Source: DATEPR01 sp036279295
GTDB lineage: Bacteria > Actinomycetota > Actinomycetes > Mycobacteriales > Pseudonocardiaceae
Reading direction: 5' to 3'
DNA: 12,861 nucleotides
Assembly: GCA_036279295.1 (NCBI GenBank)
Contig: DASUJK010000172.1
Location: forward strand, 1 to 12,861
Part shown: positions 6,757 through 12,861 of the stretch, piece after piece
Layout: every line of letters begins with the position of its first letter
Position numbering within the stretch: position 1 is the first letter of the stretch
The notes under the pieces: generated by a model
Told to the model about the DNA's origin: nothing
Databases searched by the model: none
The model's input: only the letters and a program-made list of their open reading frames with translations
Program-made: the position numbers and the translations under genes

Positions 6757-8511
6757 ATGGCCGAGGTTGGTGCGATCGAGCAACCGTGGTGGAATCCGCA
6801 GTCGGTGTCTCCGATGCCGGCGCACCGGTACGTACGGCCTGAAGAGCGGCTGCCCGGGGGCTTACCGGATCGGACCTGGCCGGAGCGGGAAATCGCCCGG
6901 GCGCCGTTGTGGGCGTCGGTCGACCTGCGTGACGGGAACCAGGCACTGGCGAACCCGATGGATATTCACCGCAAGGGCCGAATGTTCGACCTGCTGGTGC
7001 GGCTCGGATTCAAGGAGATTGAGGTCGGATATCCGGCTGCCAGCGAGACGGATTTCGCATTCATCCAGAGCCTGGTCCACCAGGACCGGATTCCCGATGA
7101 CGTGACTATTTCCGTATTCACGCCGGCGAAACTCGACCTGATCGACCGCACATTCGCCGCGATCCGCGGCGCGGATCACGCCGTGGTGCACCTGTGTATG
7201 GCCACCGCGTGCCTGTGGCGGGACGTCGTGTTTGAAATGTCCGCGATTGAACTGCGCGAGTTCACGATGCAGGCGGCCGGACACGTGGCACGGCTCGCCG
7301 ACGGCATGCCGGACTCGCGGTTGCGTTTCGAGTACTCGCCGGAGACGTTCAACGTCACCGAGCCGGACTTCGCGCTGGCCGTGTCGAACTCGGTGGCGGC
7401 GTCGGTGTGGGACGCCTGCCCGGACCGGCCGGTGACGCTGAACCTGCCAAGCACCGTGGAGACGGATTCCCCGAACGTGTACGCCGATCAGATCGAATGG
7501 ATGCACCGTGGTCTGGAGCGGCGCGATTCGATAATTCTGTCGGTTCATCCGCACAATGACCGCGGCACCGCGGTCGCCTCGGCGGAGTTGGCGGTGGCGG
7601 CCGGCGCCGACCGGGTGGAGGGGACGCTCTTCGGCAACGGCGAGCGGACCGGCAACGTGTGTCTGGTGACCCTGGCGTTGAACCTCTTCAGCCGGGGTGT
7701 GGACCCTCAGCTTGATTTCTCCGACATCGACGACGTGCGGCGCCACGTCGAGGAATGCAACCAGATGCCGGTCCATGCGCGGCATCCCTACGTCGGCGAC
7801 CTGGTGTACACCGCGTTCTCCGGGACGCACCAGGACGCCATCGCCAAGGGCCTTCGGGCGTTGGACGTCCAGGCCGAGCGGGCCGGAGTGCCGGTGTCCG
7901 GACTTCCGTGGCAGGTGCCCTACCTGCCCATCGACCCCAAGGATGTGGGACGCACCTACGAATCGGTGGTCCGGGTCAACAGCCAGTCCGGAAAGGGTGG
8001 CGTGGCGCACGTGCTCAGGGACCGGTACGGCCTTGACCTGCCCCGGGATCTGCGGGTGGAGTTCGCCCGGGCGGTTCAGCGGGTCACCGACGACAGCGGG
8101 TTGGAGCTGACCTCCCTGCGCCTGTGGGAACTCTTTCGGGACGAGTACCTGACCCAGGGCGGTGGCCTGCGGCTGAAGGAGGCCCGCGAGCGGCAGCAGG
8201 ACGCCGGCACGCGACTCGACGCCGTGCTGGTCGCCGGGGATGGGCGGGAGATCGACCTCACCGGCACCGGTCCGACCCGAGCCGCGGCATTGACCGACGC
8301 GTTCACCCGCGCCGGGTTCGCCCTGGATCTGTTGTCGTTGACCGACCACACCGTGGCCGACAGATCAGGCACCCGCACGGCCGCCTACGCGCACATCAGT
8401 ATGGCGGGCACCGAAGCCCACGGCGCCGGGCTCGATCCCAGCCCGGCGATCGCGGCACTTCATTCGGCCCTGTCCGCGGTCAACCGAGCCACCGCCGAGA
8501 GTCTCGGCTGA
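6757..8511 (+). CDS. leuA: 2-isopropylmalate synthase paralogue (LeuA-like), probable pathway 2-oxo-acid chain-extension enzyme
   Basis: A 584-aa member of the actinobacterial LeuA branch. ATG 6757 follows AGGAGG by 8 nt. The catalytic barrel is intact: DLRDGNQAL with the metal-binding Asp59 and substrate Arg58, EYSPE (Ser194, Glu196), NLPSTVE, the metal histidines SVHPHNDRG (264 and 266) and the acetyl-CoA motif GNGERTGN (293-300). The C-terminal part from about residue 470 is the LeuA regulatory dimer domain. LeuA condenses a 2-oxo acid, normally 2-oxoisovalerate, with acetyl-CoA. Two pocket motifs that are usually invariant differ: VFTPAK (120-125) where M. tuberculosis LeuA, as I recall it, has VLTQCR, and HLCMAT (145-150) where it has HFYNST. 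With an adenylation enzyme, carrier protein and SyrB2-like gene behind it, I infer a role in making the pathway amino acid, or a feedback-altered duplicate; homocitrate synthase is less likely given the close LeuA match. Confidence 0.9.
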   Translation: MAEVGAIEQPWWNPQSVSPMPAHRYVRPEERLPGGLPDRTWPEREIARAPLWASVDLRDGNQALANPMDIHRKGRMFDLLVRLGFKEIEVGYPAASETDFAFIQSLVHQDRIPDDVTISVFTPAKLDLIDRTFAAIRGADHAVVHLCMATACLWRDVVFEMSAIELREFTMQAAGHVARLADGMPDSRLRFEYSPETFNVTEPDFALAVSNSVAASVWDACPDRPVTLNLPSTVETDSPNVYADQIEWMHRGLERRDSIILSVHPHNDRGTAVASAELAVAAGADRVEGTLFGNGERTGNVCLVTLALNLFSRGVDPQLDFSDIDDVRRHVEECNQMPVHARHPYVGDLVYTAFSGTHQDAIAKGLRALDVQAERAGVPVSGLPWQVPYLPIDPKDVGRTYESVVRVNSQSGKGGVAHVLRDRYGLDLPRDLRVEFARAVQRVTDDSGLELTSLRLWELFRDEYLTQGGGLRLKEARERQQDAGTRLDAVLVAGDGREIDLTGTGPTRAAALTDAFTRAGFALDLLSLTDHTVADRSGTRTAAYAHISMAGTEAHGAGLDPSPAIAALHSALSAVNRATAESLG

Positions 8512-8560
8512 GCACGGTGTCCCCGGTCAGTGCCGTCGCCACCACTCGTCAGTTTGTCAT

Positions 8561-8565
8561 GGAGG
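8561..8565 (+). promoter_or_regulatory. Ribosome binding site fixing the adenylation gene start
   Basis: GGAGG lies 9 nt before ATG 8575. An in-frame ATG at 8530 would add 15 residues not expected for the family and has no such site, so 8575 is chosen as the start. Confidence 0.75.
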
Positions 8566-8574
8566 AACCGTCAC

Positions 8575-10167
8575 ATGGCCCTGGCCGGTAAACGGATAAC
8601 ACTGCCCGCGGAGCCGGTCGCGCACCGGCCCTTCGAACAACACGCGAAGTCGCATCCGGACCGGCTGGCTCTCACCTGCGGCGGTGAGCGGCGGAGCTAC
8701 CGCGAGCTGGATTCGCAAGCCAACCAGTTCGCGCACCACCTGATCAGCCGTGGGGTGGGCCGGGGTTCGATCGTCGGCGTCTGCCTGGACCGCTCGCCCG
8801 AACTGATGGTGAGCATCCTCGGGATTCTGAAGGCAGGGGCGACCTACGTTCCACTTGATCCCACCTATCCGCCCGAACGGCTCCGGATCATGCGGTCCCA
8901 GTTGCCACAGATGGCGCTGATAGCGGTGACGCAGGCGACACTGGACCTGGTCGACGACAGTAGCTGCGAGTGTCTTGACGTACCGGCCATGTCCGCTCAG
9001 TTGAACTCGTTGCCGACGACGGCTCCGGCCGTGGAGATCACCGGCGACGACCTGTGCTACGTGGTGTTCACCTCCGGATCGACGGGCACGCCGAAGGCTA
9101 CGGCGATCAGGCACGAGGGGTGGTACAACCTGCTGAGATGGCTGGACGTCGAATACGACCTCGGTTCGCATTCGAGCAATCTGATGATCAGCTCGTTCGG
9201 GTTCGACATCAGCCAGCGCAGTCTCATGACGCCGCTTTTCACCGGCGCCCCGCTGCACCTGTTGCCCAGCCGCAGCTTCGACATCGCCATGGCCTACCGG
9301 ATCATTGGCGAACTCGGGGTACGGACACTGCACTGCGCGCCAAGCACGCTCTACCTGCTGATCGACCGGGAGATGGGGGCGGGCGGTAACGCGCTGACCG
9401 GCGTCGACTACGTGTTCATCGGCGGTGAGCCGCTCTCCGCCTCCCGGGTGGTCGACTGGGCGACCCGGGAGGGCAACGACTGCGTACTCCTGCACCAGTA
9501 CGGCGTCGCCGAGTGCACGGACGTGGCCTCGTCCCACGTCATGGCCGACTATCCGGCTTACCTGACCGGTGCGCTGCCCGCCGGTGAACCGGTCTACAAC
9601 ACCACCATCCAGGTGCTGGACGCCGACCTGAACGAGGTTCCCGACGGTGCGGTCGGCGAGATCTGCATAACTGGGGTGAGCGTCGGCGCCGGCTATCTCA
9701 ATGCCGCGCCGATGGACCGGGAGAAGTTCACGACGGTCCAGCGGGACAACCGTGACGTCCGGCTGTACCGGACGGGTGACAAAGGTTACGCGACACCCTC
9801 CGGCGAGCTCGTCGTCGTGGGCCGGCTCGACGCGCAGGTGAAGGTCCGCGGAATGCGGATCGACCTCGGTGACATCGAGCACACCATACGGGGGCACCCG
9901 GACGTCCGGGATGCCGTCGTCATTCCGGTGAATTCGGAGAGAGGGGAGACGAGCCTCGTGTCGTTTGTTATTGCCACGGACGGGCGCCACATCGAGGATC
10001 GTGCCTTTCGGCGTGATCTGCTGGAGATCCTACCCAGGAACATGGTCCCGCAGGAGTTCATCGAGGTTCAGGATTTCCCCCTCAACCCGAACGGGAAGAT
10101 CGATCGCAGGGCACTGGCCAACGGCGCTCGGGCGACCATACCCACCGTGGACACGCCGTCAAGGTAG
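8575..10167 (+). CDS. Free-standing NRPS-type amino acid adenylation enzyme
   Basis: A 530-aa single adenylation domain with no fused carrier protein. Core motifs appear in order: LKAGATYVPLD (A2), FTSGSTGTPKA (A3), FDIS (A4), QYGVAEC (A5, unusual for NxYGPTE), GEICITG (A6), YRTGD (A7), GRLDAQVKVRGMRIDLGDIE (A8) and NPNGKIDRRAL with catalytic Lys508 (A10). It activates an amino acid with ATP and should load the separate carrier protein at 11303-11542, as CytC1 and SyrB1-like enzymes do for their halogenases. Aligned by eye to GrsA PheA, the ten pocket residues read D-I-R-H-F-G-Q-D-V-K. Asp211 fits an alpha-amino acid; the rest matches no signature I know for valine, leucine, isoleucine or threonine. 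It lies 63 bp after leuA and 104 bp before the SyrB2-like gene, in one direction, suggesting an operon. Confidence 0.93.
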   Translation: MALAGKRITLPAEPVAHRPFEQHAKSHPDRLALTCGGERRSYRELDSQANQFAHHLISRGVGRGSIVGVCLDRSPELMVSILGILKAGATYVPLDPTYPPERLRIMRSQLPQMALIAVTQATLDLVDDSSCECLDVPAMSAQLNSLPTTAPAVEITGDDLCYVVFTSGSTGTPKATAIRHEGWYNLLRWLDVEYDLGSHSSNLMISSFGFDISQRSLMTPLFTGAPLHLLPSRSFDIAMAYRIIGELGVRTLHCAPSTLYLLIDREMGAGGNALTGVDYVFIGGEPLSASRVVDWATREGNDCVLLHQYGVAECTDVASSHVMADYPAYLTGALPAGEPVYNTTIQVLDADLNEVPDGAVGEICITGVSVGAGYLNAAPMDREKFTTVQRDNRDVRLYRTGDKGYATPSGELVVVGRLDAQVKVRGMRIDLGDIEHTIRGHPDVRDAVVIPVNSERGETSLVSFVIATDGRHIEDRAFRRDLLEILPRNMVPQEFIEVQDFPLNPNGKIDRRALANGARATIPTVDTPSR

Positions 10168-10271
10168 CCGGCGGCCCAGACAATGTCGAACCAGGCACCC
10201 AGCCCGTGGCGGGGTTCGGTGTTGGTCCGTACCACCGTCGTCACCATTCCGGAAGGGACGTGTAATCAAGG

Positions 10272-11240
10272 ATGAGCGACACCTTTGTGACCGGGTCGGC
10301 CGCGGACATTGCGAAAAACGCGGTGGTGCCCGAGGACCTCAAGGATGATATTGCCAGCTTCGCCCGTGACGGGTTCATCGGACCGATCAAGCTGTACGAG
10401 CCCGACCACGCCGCCGAGCTGCTGCGGGAGATCCGGATCAAGAACCAGGACACGTCCAAGTCGGTGTTCCACAACAAGGTCAACTACGACCGCCATCTGG
10501 ATATCCCAGAGTTGTCCGAGCACATCACCAACCGCACCATCCTGAAGTACCTGAACGCGATTCTCGGTCCGGATGTCCTGCTCTGGCGTACCGAGTTCTT
10601 CGCCAAGTTCCCGGGCTCGGTCGGCACCGAGTGGCACCAGGTCCGCGACTACAGCTACGCGACCGGAAAACCCCAGCTTCTGCCCACCGAAACCGACTGG
10701 AACGCCTACATCGACATCACTGTGTGGACCACGTTCACGCCGGCCACCGACCAAACCGGCTGCATGCGGTTCGTCCGCGGTTCCCACCGCGAACGCATCT
10801 TCGACGAACACCTCGCCCCGACCCACGGCCGTCAGCAGGAGTACGACAAGACCTACGAAGAGATATTCACCAGCGAGACCAAGTTCTACGGCTATGACTT
10901 CTCCGACTTCGCGGTCGACCCCAACTGGGAACCTGACCCGGCCGACGTGGTCAACCTCCAGATGCAGCCCGGGGAGGCGGTCATCTTCACCGCCTCCTGC
11001 GTCCACGGTTCGCTGCCCAACATCAGCGAGCGCGACACCCGGTTCGCCATCACCGCACGCTACGTTCCCACCCATGTCCGGGTCTACCCCGACCAGACCT
11101 CCTTCCAGGCCCACGGGAACTCCTTCGACCTGGCCGACTACGGCTCCGTCCTGGTCTCCGGCAAGGACACCCACCACCACAACCGCATACTCACCGCGAA
11201 CGCTCACGGCACCCCGTTCAACACCAAGACCACCCAGTGA
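10272..11240 (+). CDS. SyrB2/CytC3-type non-heme Fe(II)/2-oxoglutarate enzyme, putative carrier-protein-dependent halogenase
   Basis: A 322-aa protein aligning along its length with SyrB2 (recalled, about 310 aa): NYDRHLD, LGPDVLLWRTEFF, GTEWHQ, TGKPQL, YGYDF, QMQPGEAVIFT, ARYVPTHVRVYPD. Proximal iron ligand His122, distal His245 and 2-oxoglutarate-binding Arg257 are present. The third facial-triad position is Val124 (WHQV), where SyrB2-type halogenases have Ala or Gly and hydroxylases Asp or Glu. Characterised close relatives chlorinate aliphatic side chains of amino acids held on a carrier protein; the adjacent adenylation and carrier genes fit that. A non-coordinating Val leaves the iron site free for chloride but may crowd it, so chlorination, another oxidation or loss of activity are all possible. 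ATG 10272 is fixed by an in-frame TAA at 10263-10265; the best ribosome binding site, GGAAGGGA at 10251, is rather distant. Confidence 0.88.
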   Translation: MSDTFVTGSAADIAKNAVVPEDLKDDIASFARDGFIGPIKLYEPDHAAELLREIRIKNQDTSKSVFHNKVNYDRHLDIPELSEHITNRTILKYLNAILGPDVLLWRTEFFAKFPGSVGTEWHQVRDYSYATGKPQLLPTETDWNAYIDITVWTTFTPATDQTGCMRFVRGSHRERIFDEHLAPTHGRQQEYDKTYEEIFTSETKFYGYDFSDFAVDPNWEPDPADVVNLQMQPGEAVIFTASCVHGSLPNISERDTRFAITARYVPTHVRVYPDQTSFQAHGNSFDLADYGSVLVSGKDTHHHNRILTANAHGTPFNTKTTQ

Positions 11241-11302
11241 CAGTGATGTCGTGACTAGGTCATGTCGGCCGCGGTCATCGAAGTTCAGAAAGGAACTGTG
11301 AG

Positions 11303-11542
11303 GTGACTCAGCACGTGACTCAGGAAAAGCTCCACGAGATCTGGAGCCAGAAACTCAAACTGGACGAGTTCTCCAACGAGGATGACTTCTTCGCGCTCGG
11401 CGGACACTCGCTGATCATGGCTCAGATCCAGGAGGCGATCGCCAAGGAGTTCGGTATCGAGGTCCCGATGGACGAGCTGTTCCGGCGGCCGACGGTGTCG
11501 GCCATCCAGGCCCATCTGGAATCGCAGCTAGCTCGGTCCTGA
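11303..11542 (+). CDS. Free-standing peptidyl carrier protein
   Basis: A 79-aa carrier protein with the phosphopantetheine site DDFFALGGHSL, modified serine Ser36. It starts at GTG 11303, 8 nt after AAAGGA. It is a single domain with no fused adenylation or condensation domain, resembling CytC2-type carriers. It should receive the amino acid from the enzyme at 8575-10167 and present it to the iron enzyme encoded 62 bp upstream. The helix II region (SLIMAQIQEAIAKEFG) is typical. Holo-form conversion would need a phosphopantetheinyl transferase encoded elsewhere, as none is in the window. No thioesterase is visible to release the product, so that function is probably further right or in trans. 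Confidence 0.93.
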   Translation: MTQHVTQEKLHEIWSQKLKLDEFSNEDDFFALGGHSLIMAQIQEAIAKEFGIEVPMDELFRRPTVSAIQAHLESQLARS

Positions 11543-11548
11543 CAGGGC

Positions 11549-11596
11549 CGTGGGAGCCGGTGGCAGTGGAGACGATCCACTCCACCGGCTCCCACG
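11549..11596. terminator. Very strong 21-bp hairpin after the carrier protein gene
   Basis: CGTGGGAGCCGGTGG (11549-11563) pairs exactly with CCACCGGCTCCCACG (11582-11596). After one bulged C, AGTGGA (11565-11570) pairs with TCCACT (11576-11581) around a GACGA loop. It starts 6 bp after the carrier protein stop codon. There is no T-tract, so it may be a partial terminator, an RNA-processing or stabilising element setting the ratio of carrier protein to aminotransferase mRNA, or a full terminator with a new promoter beyond it. TGACCGGTCA, a 10-bp palindrome, follows immediately (11597-11606). Confidence 0.75.
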
Positions 11597-11635
11597 TGAC
11601 CGGTCAATGCCATCTTCCGAATCCACCTGCGCAGA

Positions 11636-11641
11636 AAGGAG
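11636..11641 (+). promoter_or_regulatory. Ribosome binding site fixing the aminotransferase start
   Basis: AAGGAG lies 7 nt before ATG 11649, which is in the frame that matches AvtA. The nearer ATG at 11645 opens a different frame that ends at 12124 and shows no family match. Confidence 0.8.
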
Positions 11642-11648
11642 AACATGG

Positions 11649-12861
11649 ATGGAACTGTCGAGGTGGGGGGCGAAGATGTCCGGGCTCTCGGGGATACGAA
11701 GTATCATGGAAGACATAGCTCTCAGCGCGGCCGAACCGTCCGGGGAGGCGTGGTTGAACCTGAGCCCGGGAAATCCCGCACAGATTCCCGAGGTCATCGA
11801 GACTTGGCGGCGGTTGGAGCGGGATGCGCTTTCCGACAACTTCGTGGAGGCCAGTTGCCGGTACGGCCCGTCCCGCGGGACCGACGGGCTGGTCAATGCG
11901 ATCGTCCGCTACTTCAACGCCAGGTACGGGTGGCGGCTGGGTCCGGAGAACGTGCTGGTCGGGCCGGGCAGCCAGATGTTGTGCTTCATCGCGACCACTG
12001 TCTTCACCGGCCCGTACACCGACGGGCGACGGGTACTCGTCCTGCCCTCCGTACCCGACTACACCGGTTACCAGGGGCTGTCGCTCGAACCCGAGGCGAT
12101 CGTCGGCGTTCCGCCGAGAGTTGAGATCCAGGACGGCCGGTACTTCCGCTACGCGTTCGAGATCGAGGCGCTCAGGCACCAGGATTCCATGGGGATGTTG
12201 CTGCTTTCCAGCCCGGGTAACCCGACCGGCCGGAGCATCCAGGCCGACGAACTGGCCGGGCTGATCAGCATCGCCGAAGAGCGCGACATCCCACTACTCA
12301 TCGACCACGCCTACGGGGACCCGTTCCCCAAGGTGGTGGACGTGGCCGTGGATCCACCGCTTCACCCGAACGTGATCAACTGCTTCACCCTGTCCAAGGC
12401 CGGGATTCCGGGCGAACGGATCGGCTTTGCGATCGGTCCGGCGCAGGCGATAGACGCCATGCTGTCGTTCACTGCCAACGCCAACCTGCACGCCCCTCAA
12501 CTGGTGCAGGCGGTGGCGCAGCGGGCGTTGGACAGCGGCGTCCTGGACACCCTGGCCACCGAGGTCATCCGACCCTACTACCGAAGCAAGCGCCAACTCG
12601 CCGAGAAGCTGCTCCACGACAGCCTGCCCGACTCGATCGACTGGCGGTTGCATTCCAGCGGCGGCGGGATGTTCTGCTGGCTGTGGATCGATCACCCCTG
12701 GTTCGACGACCTCAAGATCTACCGGGCACTCAAGCGGAAGAGGATGTTCATCGTCCCGGGTCGCCACTTCTTCGTTGGCCCGCTGACCACACCGTTCCTG
12801 GCGGCACACGGCACCCGCTGCATCCGGCTCAGCCTGAGCGCGGACGAATCAGTCATCGCGG
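11649..12861 (+). CDS. AvtA-like valine-pyruvate aminotransferase (3' partial)
   Basis: The frame is open to the window end, 404 codons, so only a few C-terminal residues are missing compared with E. coli AvtA (about 417 aa). Similarity runs from the N terminus: MELSRWGAKMSGL...IMEDIAL, LSPGNPAQIP, the VGPGSQ cofactor-binding turn, VLPSVPDYTGYQGL, SSPGNPTGRSI (Asn of the substrate carboxylate site), IDHAYGDPFP with the pyridoxal-phosphate Asp and Tyr, FTLSKAGIPGERIGF with Schiff-base Lys250, and IVPGRHFFVGP. AvtA exchanges the amino group between valine or related aliphatic amino acids and pyruvate. Here it most plausibly aminates the 2-oxo acid made through the LeuA-like enzyme, or deaminates an amino acid to feed that enzyme. 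It is separated from the carrier gene by a strong hairpin. The fold-family call is secure; the substrate is inferred. Confidence 0.9.
   Translation, partial: MELSRWGAKMSGLSGIRSIMEDIALSAAEPSGEAWLNLSPGNPAQIPEVIETWRRLERDALSDNFVEASCRYGPSRGTDGLVNAIVRYFNARYGWRLGPENVLVGPGSQMLCFIATTVFTGPYTDGRRVLVLPSVPDYTGYQGLSLEPEAIVGVPPRVEIQDGRYFRYAFEIEALRHQDSMGMLLLSSPGNPTGRSIQADELAGLISIAEERDIPLLIDHAYGDPFPKVVDVAVDPPLHPNVINCFTLSKAGIPGERIGFAIGPAQAIDAMLSFTANANLHAPQLVQAVAQRALDSGVLDTLATEVIRPYYRSKRQLAEKLLHDSLPDSIDWRLHSSGGGMFCWLWIDHPWFDDLKIYRALKRKRMFIVPGRHFFVGPLTTPFLAAHGTRCIRLSLSADESVIA

Noticed and set aside
5849..7105. Long plus-strand open frame across the divergent control region
   Set aside because: Its product is Arg/Pro/Gly-rich and lacks domain character; it overlaps the LeuRS-like gene antisense and the start of leuA out of frame, as expected for GC-rich shadow frames.
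8557..9990. Long minus-strand open frame opposite the adenylation gene
   Set aside because: It is a typical antisense shadow of a high-GC coding frame; the plus strand carries all adenylation core motifs.
10168..10271. Weak inverted repeat (CGAACC ... GGTTCG) between the adenylation and SyrB2-like genes
   Set aside because: Only six base pairs with a 20 or so nt loop and imperfect inner pairing, within chance for this base composition.
11645..12124. Plus-strand frame starting at ATG 11645, closer to the ribosome binding site
   Set aside because: It is the wrong frame: the AvtA match begins at ATG 11649 and continues unbroken to the window end.
1..12861. tRNA/rRNA genes, CRISPR arrays, insertion sequences, transposases, integrase attachment sites
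   Set aside because: None were recognised on reading both strands; the only tandem repeats are the short arrays listed, and they lack CRISPR repeat-spacer structure.

Overview
The window is high-GC DNA with strong GC bias at third codon positions, GTG starts and a SARP-type regulator. All of this points to an actinomycete (Streptomyces or a relative; the genus cannot be fixed from the sequence). It looks like the left edge of a small specialised-metabolite gene cluster joined to a primary-metabolism gene.

Layout. Positions 1-1455 (+) hold the 3' part of an acyl-CoA carboxylase alpha subunit (biotin carboxylase plus biotin carrier domain), probably a housekeeping gene. Convergent to it, and overlapping its last 60 bp, is a SARP/AfsR-like regulator with a P-loop NTPase domain (3345-1396, -). 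A doubtful small ORF sits just ahead of the regulator. Positions 3580-4141 are an AT-enriched non-coding stretch with a candidate promoter for the regulator and four helically phased GGAGACAC repeats. Next come a possible small unknown protein (4525-4142, -), a perfect 13-bp hairpin, and a 508-aa leucyl-tRNA synthetase-like protein (6239-4713, -). That protein keeps a recognisable CP1 editing region but has no HIGH or KMSKS signature.

A 517-bp divergent control region (6240-6756) carries an 11-bp-phased direct repeat of the SARP-site type, a short leader-like ORF and several inverted repeats. Reading rightwards are: a LeuA (2-isopropylmalate synthase) paralogue with altered substrate-pocket motifs (6757-8511); a free-standing NRPS adenylation enzyme (8575-10167); a SyrB2/CytC3-type non-heme Fe(II)/2-oxoglutarate enzyme (10272-11240); a free-standing peptidyl carrier protein (11303-11542); a very strong hairpin; and an AvtA-like valine-pyruvate aminotransferase that runs off the window (11649-12861).

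How the genes may work together (inference). LeuA-type chain extension builds a 2-oxo acid, the AvtA-like enzyme interconverts it with an amino acid, the adenylation enzyme loads an amino acid onto the carrier protein, and the SyrB2-like enzyme modifies the side chain (chlorination in characterised relatives) while it is tethered. A LeuRS-like protein next to a LeuA paralogue suggests the product resembles leucine, valine or a related aliphatic amino acid, and that the LeuRS-like protein protects the producer by clearing mischarged tRNA or by another tRNA-linked role. The SyrB2-like enzyme has His-Gln-Val where halogenases have His-X-Ala/Gly and hydroxylases have His-X-Asp/Glu, so its reaction outcome is open. 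No thioesterase, transporter or condensation domain is present, so the cluster probably continues to the right.
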